NCBI GenBank assembly: GCA_031180825.1
Contig: JAPSLM010000023.1
Span: 1-36,009, forward strand
Origin: Paenibacillus sp.
GTDB taxonomy: Bacteria; Bacillota; Bacilli; Paenibacillales; NBRC-103111
Length of the DNA stretch: 36,009 bases
Direction of reading: 5' to 3'
Part shown: positions 7,804 to 16,460 of the stretch, piece after piece
Layout of the letters: the number at the start of each line of letters is the position of its first letter
Position numbering within the stretch: position 1 is the first letter of the stretch
The notes under the pieces: model-generated
Told to the model about the DNA's origin: nothing
Seen by the model: only the letters and a program-made list of their open reading frames with translations
Database searches by the model: none
Position numbers and translations under genes: made by a program

Positions 7804-7871
7804 TTTCGGGACGGCATGAAATGGCCATGATTCATTTCTCGGCGGCCTGAGGCCTTTCTCCGAATTTCGTG

Positions 7872-7902
7872 TATAATATAAAGGTTCGGAATAAAGGTTC
7901 GG
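7872..7902 (+). promoter_or_regulatory. TATAAT box and tandem 12-bp repeat before DUF6509 gene
   Basis: A perfect TATAAT is at 7872-7877, with a weak -35 region. Immediately after it are two copies of ATAAAGGTTCGG (7878-7889 and 7891-7902) separated by one base. They fall in the initiation/5' leader region of the gene at 7924. Confidence 0.45.
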
Positions 7903-7923
7903 CGGTTGAGAAAGGATGAGACG

Positions 7924-8217
7924 ATGTTCACCATTACCGGTTACAGCGTAGAGCTGGTGAAAGACCCGTTCGGCATTTTGTCCGGCAAACGGTACGAGTT
8001 TATACTGGATATCGAAGTTGAAGAGGATGACGAGCTGTACTCCGAGCAGGGGTTATATGTCCGGGTCATTTACGGCGTGGATGGGGGCCAGGCGAGCATC
8101 GTGAAGCACGAAATTTTCGAGCGGACGACGGAGCGGCTGCTCGATTTTGAATTGGAAGACGACGAGCTCGACGTGGTCAAAGCTTTCTGCGAGGAGCACG
8201 TCGGGGAAGCGGAGTAA
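7924..8217 (+). CDS. DUF6509 family protein
   Basis: This 97-residue acidic cytosolic protein of unknown function matches the DUF6509 pattern of Bacillales: MFTITGYSVELVKDPFGILSG at the start, RYEFILDIEVEEDDELYSE in the middle, GLYVRVIYGV, and an acidic C-terminal helix (DDELDVVKAFCEEHV). Start 7924 follows an AAAGGATGAG ribosome site. It is a single-gene unit with its own TATAAT box and a strong terminator after the stop. Confidence 0.8.
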   Translation: MFTITGYSVELVKDPFGILSGKRYEFILDIEVEEDDELYSEQGLYVRVIYGVDGGQASIVKHEIFERTTERLLDFELEDDELDVVKAFCEEHVGEAE

Positions 8218-8221
8218 CAGG

Positions 8222-8259
8222 AAAAAAGCGCACGGCGTACAACGTCGGCGCTTTTTTTT
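8222..8259 (+). terminator. rho-independent terminator after DUF6509 gene
   Basis: AAAAAAGCGC (8222-8231) pairs with GCGCTTTTTT (8248-8257), with an inner ACG/CGT, then an eight-T tract. The A/T symmetry could serve both strands. Confidence 0.85.
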
Positions 8260-8279
8260 CGTTCAAATCCATCCAAGCG

Positions 8280-8335
8280 AAAAACCCCCGAAGCTCTTCA
8301 GCCGCCATCATCGGCCTGCTTAAAGTCATCGGGGG
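8280..8335 (-). terminator. terminator of the opp operon
   Basis: Read on the minus strand, CCCCCGA (complement of 8329-8335) pairs with TCGGGGG (complement of 8285-8291) around a structured 37-nt loop, followed by TTTTT. It lies about 80 bp beyond the oppA stop and forms a convergent terminator pair with the preceding one. Confidence 0.75.
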
Positions 8336-8415
8336 AATTTCCTCTAGCTCCAGGTTACTACGCCGGACGGCTGCTTACGCCAAGTCTGACGGGGAATGCC
8401 CCGGCTTCCCGGCGA

Positions 8416-10056
8416 TTACGAAACCTTCTTCGCCCAGCGGAGGTTCGGCTCCTGATTCGGCACGAACGGAATCTCGAAGTTTTTCGACTTCAAGTAGTTT
8501 TTCGAGGAGAAGTAAATCGGAATGACCGGAAGGTCCTGCATAAACACATCCTCGGCTTGATGCAATATTTCAAAGCGTTTGTTCTCGTCCTGCTCGATTT
8601 TGCCCTGCGTCAGAAGCTCGTCATACTTCGGATTGACCCACTTCGTCTGGTTGTTCGGGCTGCCTCCCAGGTACAGGTCCAACAGCGCGAGCGGATCCAG
8701 GAACGTTCCGGACCAAGACATCCGGGCGAGCTGGAAATTGCTTTGCTTGAACGTATCGATGTACGTTTTCCACTCTTGGTTTTCCAGCTTGACGTCGACG
8801 CCGAGGTTTTCTTTAAACATCGCCTGCAGCGCTTCCGCGATTTTCTTATGGCCGTCCTGCGTGTTGTACTTCAGCGTCACAGGCGGCAGCGTCGCCCAGT
8901 TTTCTTCCTTCAGGCCTTCGGCCAGCAGCTTTTTCGCTTCGGTGGCATCGAACTTCAAGTAAGGAGGCCGCTCCTCGCGGAAATCTTTGCCGGCAGGCGT
9001 CTTGATTCCCTCGGCCACGAGTCCGTAGGCCGGCTTTTGTCCGCCCTTGGATACGTTATTCACAATCGCCTCGCGGTCGATCGCAAGGGCGAAGGCGCGG
9101 CGGATTTTCGCATTGGTGAATGGCTTCTGCGTCACATTAAACGTGTATACGTAGGTCGAGTAGTCCGATTGCGAAATGAAGTCCTTGTTCGACTTTTCTT
9201 GCGCCAGCACGTCGATGGGAAGCGTATCGATCAAATCCAGCTCGCCGGATTTAAACATCTGGTAATACGTGTTCTGATCGCCGATCATTTTGTAGTGGAT
9301 CGTCTGCATCGTCACGTCGTCTTTGTTCCAGTAATTATCGTTTTTCTCCAGAACAAGGCTGTTGTTGTGCTCCCATTTGGAGGCGATATAGGCGCCGTTC
9401 GAGACGATATCCTTCGCTTCGGCCGCCCAGTTTTTGTTCGCGTCCACCGTCGGCTGGTACACCGGCAGGAACACCGGATTGACGGCGACCTTCGGGAAAA
9501 ATTTGGCCGGCGCGTTCAGCTCGACCACGAATGTTTTGTCGTCCTTGGCGGTTGCTTTGACTTGATCGGCCGTGCCTTTTCCTTTGTTGTACTCCTCGGC
9601 GCCTTTGATGTAGTACAGGTAGAAGGCGTTGGTTGCCGCCGTTTCCGGGTTCAGCACGCGTTTCCAGGAGTACTCGAAATCCTTGGCCGTGACGGGCTTG
9701 CCGTTGGACCATTTCAGGTTGTCGCGCAGCGTAAACGTGTACGTTTTGCCGTCGGGCGAGATGTCGATCTTGGCGGCGCCGCCTGGAACGACCTCGCCTT
9801 TTTTATCAAAAGTATACAAGCCTTCGTACAAAGAATTGATGACTTTAAACGACGTGTTGTCCGTCGCAATCGCCGGGTCGAGCGTGTACGGCTCTCCGGA
9901 CAGGTTCGCGCGAATTTCCTGCTTGATGCCTGCGCCGCCAGCCGCCGGGGCCGCTCCGCCCTCAGGCTGGGCCGCATCCTGCGAATTGCTGCAGCCGGTC
10001 AGCGCCGGCAAGGCGGCAATAAGAAGCGCTGCGGCGGTTAATGCGAATTTTTTCAT
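8416..10056 (-). CDS. oppA: oligopeptide ABC transporter substrate-binding lipoprotein
   Basis: This 546-residue family 5 solute-binding protein captures peptides outside the membrane for the OppBCDF importer. The N-terminus is a lipoprotein signal: MKKFALTAAALLIAALPALTGC with the lipobox Cys at residue 22. A Gly/Ala/Pro-rich linker follows. Family landmarks are EPYTLDPAIATDNTSF, LYEGLYTFDKKGEV, TYTFTLRDNLKWSNGKPVTAKDF, NGAYIASKWEHNNS and IRRAFALAIDREAIV. Start 10056 is preferred over the in-frame ATG at 10065 because AAGGAGA lies 9 nt upstream of the former and abuts the latter. It is the last gene of the operon and ends before a terminator. Confidence 0.93.
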   Translation of the reverse strand: MKKFALTAAALLIAALPALTGCSNSQDAAQPEGGAAPAAGGAGIKQEIRANLSGEPYTLDPAIATDNTSFKVINSLYEGLYTFDKKGEVVPGGAAKIDISPDGKTYTFTLRDNLKWSNGKPVTAKDFEYSWKRVLNPETAATNAFYLYYIKGAEEYNKGKGTADQVKATAKDDKTFVVELNAPAKFFPKVAVNPVFLPVYQPTVDANKNWAAEAKDIVSNGAYIASKWEHNNSLVLEKNDNYWNKDDVTMQTIHYKMIGDQNTYYQMFKSGELDLIDTLPIDVLAQEKSNKDFISQSDYSTYVYTFNVTQKPFTNAKIRRAFALAIDREAIVNNVSKGGQKPAYGLVAEGIKTPAGKDFREERPPYLKFDATEAKKLLAEGLKEENWATLPPVTLKYNTQDGHKKIAEALQAMFKENLGVDVKLENQEWKTYIDTFKQSNFQLARMSWSGTFLDPLALLDLYLGGSPNNQTKWVNPKYDELLTQGKIEQDENKRFEILHQAEDVFMQDLPVIPIYFSSKNYLKSKNFEIPFVPNQEPNLRWAKKVS

Positions 10057-10102
10057 GTCTCCCATTCTCCTTTTATCCGAATCTATAAGCTATGTAAGAG
10101 GT

Positions 10103-11062
10103 TCAACCTTCAACCAAATGGCAAGCGACCCAGTGATCGTCTTTCACTTCTCTCCATGCGGGAAGCTTGCTTGCGCAAATCTCATGGGCGGCCGGGCATC
10201 TCGTGTGGAACGGACAGCCGCCCGGAGGGTGAAGAGGACTTGGCGGATCGCCTCGCAGCACGATTCGCTCCCGCGTCCCCCGCTGCGACGGGTCGGCGAC
10301 GGGGATGGCCGACATGAGCGCTTGCGTATACGGATGAAGCGGCTCGAGGAACAGCTCGTCGCTGCCGGCCAGCTCCATCATTTTGCCTAAGTACATCACG
10401 CCGATGCGGTTGCTGATATGCTGAACCATATGCAGGTCATGGGCGATGAACAGGTAGGTCAAGCCCGCCTCCCGCTGCAGATCCTCCAGCAGGTTGATCA
10501 CCTGCGCCTGGATGGACACATCCAGCGCGGAAATCGGCTCGTCCGCCACGATGAAGCTCGGTTCGACGGCCAGCGCCCGCGCAATGCCGATGCGCTGTCT
10601 CTGCCCGCCGCTGAACTCGTGCGGGAAGCGCTGGGCATGCTCGGCGCGCAGGCCGACCTTCTCCAGCAGCTGCACGATGCGCTCCTGCCGCGCTTTGCCC
10701 CGCGCCAAGCGGTAGGCATCGATACCCTCGGCGATGATGTCCCCGACCTTCATCTTCGGGTTCAGCGAGGCGTGCGGGTCCTGGAAAATCATTTGCGCCC
10801 GGCGGTCGAACGCCCTACGCTCTTCGCGCGTGTGGCCCGCAAGGGGCTTGCCCTCGAAATAAACCTGACCCGCGGTCGCCTCGTAGAGACCGACGATCGT
10901 CCGGCCCAGCGTCGACTTGCCGCTGCCGCTCTCGCCGACCAAGCCGAGCGTCTCGCCCCGGCGGATGGCGAAGGAGATGCCGTCCACCGACTTGACGACC
11001 TGATTCGCGCCGGACTTGAAATACTTTTTGACGTCTTGCACTTCCACCAAATAGTCAGACAT
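10103..11062 (-). CDS. oppF: oligopeptide ABC transporter ATP-binding protein (OppF-type)
   Basis: This 319-residue ATPase powers peptide import at the inner face of the membrane. It has Walker [10 protein letters not shown] (about 41-49), signature [15 protein letters not shown], Walker [14 protein letters not shown]-loop AHDL, and the C-terminal oligopeptide-transporter extension with [14 protein letters not shown] (cysteines typical of OppD/DppF C-termini). A GGGAGGG site precedes the ATG, which overlaps the end of oppD by 8 bp, implying translational coupling. Confidence 0.93.
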   Translation of the reverse strand: MSDYLVEVQDVKKYFKSGANQVVKSVDGISFAIRRGETLGLVGESGSGKSTLGRTIVGLYEATAGQVYFEGKPLAGHTREERRAFDRRAQMIFQDPHASLNPKMKVGDIIAEGIDAYRLARGKARQERIVQLLEKVGLRAEHAQRFPHEFSGGQRQRIGIARALAVEPSFIVADEPISALDVSIQAQVINLLEDLQREAGLTYLFIAHDLHMVQHISNRIGVMYLGKMMELAGSDELFLEPLHPYTQALMSAIPVADPSQRGTRERIVLRGDPPSPLHPPGGCPFHTRCPAAHEICASKLPAWREVKDDHWVACHLVEG

Positions 11063-12074
11063 GCGCGGCCCTCCCTGCTGCTACAAGCTCCCGAACGCCG
11101 GCCGCCCGGCTGTCGTTCAGCCAGCATCGCGCCGTATGCGTATCCGACAGCTTCTCCTCCGCCGGCAATTGCTCGACGCAAATCTCCATCGCGTACGGAC
11201 AACGCGCCGCGAAGGGACATCCCTTCGGCGGGTCGAACAAATCGGGCGGCGCGCCCTCGATAGGGATCAGTCTTTGCTTTTGCCCCGTGTGCGGCTTCGG
11301 GATCGACTGCAGCAGCCCCCATGTGTACGGATGCTTCGGCTGCGAGAAAATGTCATGCACCGTGCCGCTTTCGACGACAAGGCCCGCGTACATGACGACG
11401 ACGCGGTGCGCCATCTCGGCGACGACCCCGAGGTCGTGCGTGATCATGATGATCGACGTGTGAAGCCGGCTTTGCAGGCTTTGCAGCAGCTCCAAAATTT
11501 GCGCCTGGATCGTCACATCCAGCGCCGTCGTCGGCTCGTCGGCGATCAGCAGCGCCGGGTTGCAGGCCAGCGCGATCGCAATGACCACGCGCTGCCGCAT
11601 GCCGCCGCTGAATTCATGCGGATACTGGCGAAGACGCTTCTCCGGGTCCGGGATGCCGACCAGCCGCAGAAGCTCCGCTGCGCGCTCCGCCGCCTGCGGC
11701 TTGGTCAGCTTCTCGTGCCGCAGCAGCCCATCCATGATTTGTTGTCCGATACGCATAGTCGGATTTAAGGACGTCATCGGGTCCTGAGGGATCATCGCGA
11801 TCTCTTTGCCCCTCACGCTTTTCCACTGCCGGGCCGACAGGCCGTTCAGCTTCCGTCCTTGGAACACAACCTCTCCCTGAATCATTTTCCCCGGGGGAGA
11901 GATCATGCCCATAATCGCCTGCGCCGTCACCGTCTTGCCGCTGCCGCTTTCTCCGACAACCGCGAGCGTTTCCCCGGAGGCGACCTCATAGGACACGTCG
12001 CGAACGGCCTGCACGGAGCCTCCGTACGTTCGGAATGAAACTTTTAACTGACTGACTCTTAAGACGGGGTCCAT
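11055..12074 (-). CDS. oppD: oligopeptide ABC transporter ATP-binding protein (OppD-type)
   Basis: This 339-residue ABC ATPase has Walker A GESGSGKT at residues 41-48, Q-loop MIPQDPMTSLNPTMRIG, signature FSGGMRQRVVIAIAL, Walker B LLIADEPTTALD, H-loop THDLGVVAEM, and the Cys-containing C-terminal motif CPFAARCPYAMEIC. It pairs with OppF as the heterodimeric motor. AAGGAGG precedes ATG 12074. It lies between oppC and oppF in a compact five-gene operon. Confidence 0.93.
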   Translation of the reverse strand: MDPVLRVSQLKVSFRTYGGSVQAVRDVSYEVASGETLAVVGESGSGKTVTAQAIMGMISPPGKMIQGEVVFQGRKLNGLSARQWKSVRGKEIAMIPQDPMTSLNPTMRIGQQIMDGLLRHEKLTKPQAAERAAELLRLVGIPDPEKRLRQYPHEFSGGMRQRVVIAIALACNPALLIADEPTTALDVTIQAQILELLQSLQSRLHTSIIMITHDLGVVAEMAHRVVVMYAGLVVESGTVHDIFSQPKHPYTWGLLQSIPKPHTGQKQRLIPIEGAPPDLFDPPKGCPFAARCPYAMEICVEQLPAEEKLSDTHTARCWLNDSRAAGVRELVAAGRAAHV

Positions 12075-12086
12075 CCGGCCGCCTCC

Positions 12087-13043
12087 TTAGCTTCGATTTT
12101 TCGGGTCGACGGCATCTTGGAGTCCGTCGCCGAGCGTGTTGAAAGCCAGCATCGTGATCGAGATCATGAGCCCGGGGAAGAAAATGCGCCACCACTGTCC
12201 GCTAAGTACAACGCTCAGCGCGTCATTCGCCATCGTGCCCCAGCTGGCCGAAGGCGCCTGGACGCCGAGCCCGAGAAAGCTGAGAAACGACTCGGCGAAA
12301 ATCGCATTCGGAATCGTAAAGGTCAGGTTGACGATCATGACGCCGATCGCGTTCGGCAGCAGATGCTTGCGCACAATATGAAAATGCGAAGTGCCGAGCT
12401 TGCGCGCCGCCAGCACGTATTCCTGCTGCTTGAGCTGGAGAATCTGCCCCCGGACGAGCCGGGCCATCCCGATCCAGCCGGTGACGGTGAGTGCGATAAT
12501 GATCGTTCCGAGCCCCGGCGGCATGACCACCATGAGCAGAATGACCACGAGCAGGTACGGAATGCCGTACAAAATCTCCACGATCCGCATCAAAATATTA
12601 TCGATCCGGTCGCCGAGCGCGCTTCTTCCGGCCATATAGCCGGCCACCCCGCCGACTGCGACGCCGATGACCAAATCGATCAAGGCGGCGACAACGCCGA
12701 TCAGCAGCGAAACCCGCGCCCCGTGCCACGTCCGGGCCCACATGTCGCGGCCGAGATCGTCCGTGCCGAACCAGTGCTTGCCGGAGATCGGCAGGTTCCC
12801 TTCCGTGAGCGACTGCTTGCTCGGGCTGTACGGCACAAGCTGAGGGCCGATAATCGCCAGCGTGACGAGCACCAGCAGCAGGGTCAGGCCGAGCAGAGCC
12901 AGCTTGTTTTTCGCCAGCTTGAGAAACACCTCGCGCCAGTAGCCGAGGCTCGGGCGCTGCGTTTGCGGCTCGAAGCGGCTGCGGTCCACCGGACGGAATA
13001 AACGGTCCTGAGCTTCGCCTGGCGCCAATACCGGGTCGTTCAT
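12087..13043 (-). CDS. oppC: oligopeptide ABC transporter permease (OppC-type)
   Basis: This 318-residue inner membrane permease has a polar N-terminal tail (about 1-35), a first hydrophobic helix (LALLGLTLLLVLVTLAIIG), an extracytoplasmic loop with HWFGTDDLGRDMWART typical of OppC/DppC, four to five further helices, and the cytoplasmic EAA-type coupling loop (YVLAARKLGTSHFHIVRKHLLPN). It forms the channel with OppB. AAGGGAGAG precedes the ATG; the gap to oppB is 4 bp. Confidence 0.93.
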   Translation of the reverse strand: MNDPVLAPGEAQDRLFRPVDRSRFEPQTQRPSLGYWREVFLKLAKNKLALLGLTLLLVLVTLAIIGPQLVPYSPSKQSLTEGNLPISGKHWFGTDDLGRDMWARTWHGARVSLLIGVVAALIDLVIGVAVGGVAGYMAGRSALGDRIDNILMRIVEILYGIPYLLVVILLMVVMPPGLGTIIIALTVTGWIGMARLVRGQILQLKQQEYVLAARKLGTSHFHIVRKHLLPNAIGVMIVNLTFTIPNAIFAESFLSFLGLGVQAPSASWGTMANDALSVVLSGQWWRIFFPGLMISITMLAFNTLGDGLQDAVDPKNRS

Positions 13044-13047
13044 ACGT

Positions 13048-13974
13048 CTACTCTCCCTTACTCGTCAGCTTGATTCTCGGGTCGATAACCCGGTAGGACA
13101 GATCGATCAGGAACAAGGTAACGACCAGCACGAAGCTGTAAAACATCGTCGTTCCCATAATGACCGGATAATCGCGGTTAAAGATGCTGTCCACAAAATA
13201 TTTGCCCAGCCCCGGAATGGCGAAAATTTTCTCCACCACGAACGTGCCCGTAATCAGGGAGGCAAACAGCGGCCCGATAAACGTAAGCACTGGAAGCAGA
13301 GCGTTGCGCAGCCCGTATTTGATCACCACGGTCCAGTCCGACAGCCCCTTCGCTTCGGCGAGCCGCATATAGTTCTGGCCGAGCACTTCCAGCATGCTGG
13401 CCCGGACGAACCGCGCGATAATCGCGAGAGGGGCCAGCGACAGCGCGATCGACGGCAGAACGCTGTGCTGCCACGTTCCCCACGAGGCGACGGGCAGCCA
13501 GTGCAGGTTGACCGCGATGTACTTAATGAGCAGCGGGGCCAAAATGAAGCTCGGAACCGAGATGCCGACAATGGCCACGAACATCGATAAATAATCGAGC
13601 AGCTTGTTATGGTGCAGCGCGGAGACGATGCCCAGGGCCACCCCGGCCGTTAGAGCGATCAGCATCGATTGGAGGCCGAGCAAAGCGGACGGACCGATGC
13701 CTCTGGCAATCAGCGTGTTCACGCTGTTTGATTTGGACTGGATGGACGGACCGAGGTCCAATTGAATCAGATTTTGCAAATACAACACATACTGCTGTAA
13801 AAGCGGCTGGTCCAGATGGTACTTGGCCCGCAGGTTCGCCAGCACATCCGGCGGCAGCATCTGCGAATCGGCCGCAAACGGATCTCCGGGAATCAGATGC
13901 ATCAGAAAAAAGGTTAAAGTCGCGATCAACCACAACGTAACGACCATTGTTGCGATCCGCCGGACCACGTACAT
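13048..13974 (-). CDS. oppB: oligopeptide ABC transporter permease (OppB-type)
   Basis: This 308-residue permease is the first gene of the operon. The N-terminal helix is MVVTLWLIATLTFFLMHLIPGDPF, the classic OppB/DppB opening with PGDPF. LRAKYHLDQPLLQQYVLYL and the coupling loop YMRLAEAKGLSDWTVVIKYGLRNALLPV follow. A GGGGGTG site precedes the ATG. Transcription should start from the consensus promoter at 14112-14140, giving a leader of about 130 nt. It could import peptides as nutrients or signals; a role in handling the NRPS product is not indicated. Confidence 0.93.
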   Translation of the reverse strand: MYVVRRIATMVVTLWLIATLTFFLMHLIPGDPFAADSQMLPPDVLANLRAKYHLDQPLLQQYVLYLQNLIQLDLGPSIQSKSNSVNTLIARGIGPSALLGLQSMLIALTAGVALGIVSALHHNKLLDYLSMFVAIVGISVPSFILAPLLIKYIAVNLHWLPVASWGTWQHSVLPSIALSLAPLAIIARFVRASMLEVLGQNYMRLAEAKGLSDWTVVIKYGLRNALLPVLTFIGPLFASLITGTFVVEKIFAIPGLGKYFVDSIFNRDYPVIMGTTMFYSFVLVVTLFLIDLSYRVIDPRIKLTSKGE

Positions 13975-14111
13975 GGAAAAAGCACCCCCTGCCTGCTCAT
14001 TCTCGCCTTAGGGCTTGTAGGCCCAAGTCAATAGTTTTATAAAACCCAAGGGATTACTCGGATTTTATTCATTATTCTTACTTGAATACTTGGTTATTGA
14101 ACATGGTAATG

Positions 14112-14140
14112 ATATTATTGGAAAAAATTTTTCTTGTCAA
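14112..14140 (-). promoter_or_regulatory. sigma-A promoter of the opp operon
   Basis: On the minus strand TTGACA (14140-14135) and TAATAT (14117-14112) are separated by exactly 17 bp. This is a near-perfect sigma-A promoter, directed at oppB, with the start expected near 14105. Confidence 0.8.
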
Positions 14141-14375
14141 CCATTTTTAATCGCGATTTTTCTAGATTTCACAAGCTTTTTCCAATTAATATTCAACCAT
14201 TGGATAAATAGGAAAATGTAATCGCTTGCTTGATCCTCCGATCATGAATCGTGCCGTCAACCAATCGGGCGATTGTCCGTTTTCCCCAAGCGAAAATAGA
14301 TGGAGTACTAGATGAAAATAAGTCTTTTCACATGTTATTCGGTAAGCTAATATATCCGTAAAGACAACCAATAAC

Positions 14376-14409
14376 GACGAACGAAAAATCCTCCGATGAG
14401 TCGTTCGTC
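14376..14409 (+). repeat. 9-bp hairpin in the YiaA/B leader
   Basis: GACGAACGA (14376-14384) pairs exactly with TCGTTCGTC (14401-14409) around a 16-nt loop, ending 5 bp before the AAGAGGAG ribosome site of the gene at 14432. It may affect translation or mRNA stability. Confidence 0.45.
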
Positions 14410-14431
14410 ATCTCAAGAGGAGTGTCCGCCC

Positions 14432-14896
14432 ATGTACCCAAAGTATCAGAGACGTAACACCGCAGCTTTTACCGCAGCTTCTTACTTCGCGCTGGCCGCA
14501 GGAATATTCTTATATTGCCTCGGCATCTACAACGCCGATTGGGAATTAAACGTAAAAGGGTATTACTTGTTATGCATGTTCTTAATCATCATCACCAGTA
14601 TCGCGACCCAAAAGGTGGTCCGGGACAATGCGGAGGACAAGGAGCTTAGAAACGAAAATCCTAAGCACCGCATGCGTAATACTCCCGCTTTCACAGGAAT
14701 GGCGGTCGCAGGGTTGATCATCGGATTCGGCATGTTTTTCATCGGCCTGTTTAACGCACCGTTCGAATTGAACGTCAAAGGCTATTACATCGCCGTTATG
14801 CTGCTGATTTCCTATAGTGCGATCGGGGTACAAAAAGTAACCCGCGATAACGCTGAAGACAAAGAGATTTTGGATAACCAAAATCTGAATGGATAA
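14432..14896 (+). CDS. YiaA/YiaB-type membrane protein, two repeated domains
   Basis: This 154-residue integral membrane protein is built of two copies of the YiaAB two-helix domain. Each copy is RNT.AF followed by a hydrophobic helix, then a short polar hairpin ending in ELNVKGYY, a second helix, and QKV.RDNAEDKE. Repeats span about residues 6-65 and 78-148. Function of the family is unknown; members are linked to membrane stress in enterics. ATG 14432 follows AAGAGGAG by 9 nt; an in-frame ATG at 14396 lies inside the leader hairpin and lacks a ribosome site. It is a single-gene unit ending in a strong terminator. Confidence 0.85.
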   Translation: MYPKYQRRNTAAFTAASYFALAAGIFLYCLGIYNADWELNVKGYYLLCMFLIIITSIATQKVVRDNAEDKELRNENPKHRMRNTPAFTGMAVAGLIIGFGMFFIGLFNAPFELNVKGYYIAVMLLISYSAIGVQKVTRDNAEDKEILDNQNLNG

Positions 14897-14914
14897 TGGA
14901 ACGGCTATTGCTTA

Positions 14915-14942
14915 AACCCGCCTGCACATAGGCGGGTTTTTC
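14915..14942 (+). terminator. rho-independent terminator after YiaA/B gene
   Basis: AACCCGCCT (14915-14923) pairs with AGGCGGGTT around a 6-nt loop and is followed by a T-run. The stop codon lies about 20 bp before it. Confidence 0.85.
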
Positions 14943-15089
14943 CGATTTTCGAACCATATGAAGCCGGCTGCCGCATCCCGGGTTTGGGCACGAAACTTGA
15001 ATCCTTTGGCCTTTCCCAGCCCATATGAAAAAATGTTAAAATGGAATATAGTTCCAAATAATTAGGAGCAAAGGAGGCTGAATGAAGTC

Positions 15090-16289
15090 GTGGCACGTAT
15101 TTTATTTATGAATGGCGGGGCCGAAGGACATGTGAACCCGACGGTCAGTGTCGTGCAGGAGCTGGTTCAGCGGGGAAATGAGGTTGTTTATTTCACGACG
15201 GAAAATTTTCGGGAGCGCTTGGAGAAGGTAGGGGCCGAGGTGCGGGCCTACGATTTTTTCCGTTTCTTCGACGGATTCTTGAGGCATGACATCCATCCGC
15301 TCGGCCGTGTCAACGGCATGCTGGAGGGGGCGGATGCTCTCGTCCCTTATGTTCTGGAAGAGGCCAAAGCCAAGCCGTTCGATTACATCCTGCACGACTC
15401 CATGTTCGGTGGCGGGCGGCTGATGGCCCATTTGCTTCAATTGCCGGCGGTCAACTCCAGCACGTCTTTTGCGATGACGGCAGCGCATTTTCAGCATTTT
15501 TTGGACCATTTGGCCGCCGAAGGTCCTTCCGTCCCGGCCGACCAGGCGCAAGCGGACTTCGACCGGTTGACGGCCAAGCTCCGGCACGACTACGGCTACG
15601 TGATCGATTCGCCTTATGAGGCGTTCTTTAACCCCGAGCCGCTGACGATCGTATATACGTCCAGATTGTTCCAGCCCCAAGGGGACGACTTCGACGACAG
15701 CTACAAATTCGTAGGGCCTTCCGTGTCCGCACGTCTGCAAGCGGAGCCCCAGATGCCCGAACTCGCGGGGAAATCCGTCATCTATATTTCGCTGGGCACG
15801 GCGTTCAATAAGGACGATAGCTTTTACCGGAATTGTTTCGAAGCGTTCGGCGGCTCCGAACATACGGTCGTGATGTCGGTGGGCCGGCAGACCGAGATCG
15901 AGTCGCTTGGCGCGATCCCGGACAATTTTATCGTCCGTCCCTATGTGCCGCAGCTTGAAGTGCTTCAGCATGCCCGTTTGTTCGTTACCCACGGGGGCAT
16001 GAACAGCACGAACGAAGGCTTGTCGCACGGTCTGCCGCTGGTGGTGGTCCCGCAGGGAGCCGACCAGCCGAGAGTGGCCGCACGAGTCGCCGAGCTCGGA
16101 GCGGGCGTCGCGCTTGAGAAAAGCGAGCTGACGGCCGGCCTGCTGCGCGATACGGCGAACCGGGTACTGGAGACGCCTTCCTACCGCGAATCGGCAGCCC
16201 GGATCGGCGAGTCGCTGCGCTCGGCCGGCGGCGCCCGGCAAGCGGCGGAGGAGATTATCAAGCATGTTTCGCAGGTAAAAGTGAGGTAA
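15090..16289 (+). CDS. MGT-family (GT1) glycosyltransferase
   Basis: This 399-residue GT-B fold enzyme resembles macrolide glycosyltransferase-like UGTs of Bacillales (YjiC/YojK group). These move a sugar from UDP-glucose or a similar donor to small hydrophobic acceptors such as macrolides and flavonoids. The N-terminal acceptor domain starts ILFMNGGAEGHVNPTVSVVQEL with the usual catalytic-His GH region. The C-terminal donor domain has VIYISLGTAF and the donor motif THGGMNSTNEGLSHGLPLVVVPQGADQPRVA (His about residue 301). The start is GTG 15090, 12 nt from AAGGAGG; an out-of-frame ATG at 15082 opens only nine codons. It is the last gene before the NRPS operon and has its own terminator. Tailoring or self-protection of the peptide product is possible but unproven. 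Confidence 0.9.
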   Translation: MARILFMNGGAEGHVNPTVSVVQELVQRGNEVVYFTTENFRERLEKVGAEVRAYDFFRFFDGFLRHDIHPLGRVNGMLEGADALVPYVLEEAKAKPFDYILHDSMFGGGRLMAHLLQLPAVNSSTSFAMTAAHFQHFLDHLAAEGPSVPADQAQADFDRLTAKLRHDYGYVIDSPYEAFFNPEPLTIVYTSRLFQPQGDDFDDSYKFVGPSVSARLQAEPQMPELAGKSVIYISLGTAFNKDDSFYRNCFEAFGGSEHTVVMSVGRQTEIESLGAIPDNFIVRPYVPQLEVLQHARLFVTHGGMNSTNEGLSHGLPLVVVPQGADQPRVAARVAELGAGVALEKSELTAGLLRDTANRVLETPSYRESAARIGESLRSAGGARQAAEEIIKHVSQVKVR

Positions 16290-16433
16290 GGCGTTTGTAA
16301 GCAAGAGGCAATGGCGTGCGCGAAGGGCGGTCACCTTCCCGGGGATACCGGTTCCAGCCGGACTATGTGCTGATTATTATATCGGGTTAAAAATTAGTAC
16401 GGTGAAGTAAACGATAATAAGCCGATGCTGTAT

Positions 16434-16460
16434 AAAAAGGCCGCCTTGGGCGGCCTTTTT
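16434..16460. terminator. bidirectional terminator before the biosynthetic operon
   Basis: AAAAAGGCCGCC (16434-16445) and GGCGGCCTTTTT (16449-16460) form a 12-bp stem with a 3-nt loop. The T-tract on each strand allows either direction. It insulates the NRPS operon from the glycosyltransferase gene 145 bp upstream. Confidence 0.9.

Larger units (their letters stand above)
13975..14431. other. divergent spacer between opp operon and YiaA/B gene
   Basis: This 457-bp gene-free, AT-rich region carries the opp promoter (14112-14140) and its leader on the minus strand, and the hairpin at 14376-14409 next to the ribosome site of the plus-strand gene. Short palindromes such as CAATCGGGCGATTG near 14262 are also present. 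A minus-strand 61-codon frame here has no ribosome site or family resemblance. Confidence 0.6.

Noticed and set aside
8557..10041. 494-codon plus-strand frame opposite oppA
   Set aside because: It is an antisense shadow of a GC-rich gene. The composition is low-complexity basic/hydrophobic with no family resemblance, while oppA on the other strand has clear motifs and a lipobox.
8416..13974. The opp operon as a dedicated transporter for the NRPS product
   Set aside because: It encodes an importer with a binding lipoprotein, lies on the opposite strand with its own consensus promoter and terminator, and is separated from the cluster by two unrelated genes.
13975..14111. Possible T-box or other riboswitch in the opp leader
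   Set aside because: The leader is only about 130 nt, with no T-box sequence and no terminator/antiterminator pair that I can find.
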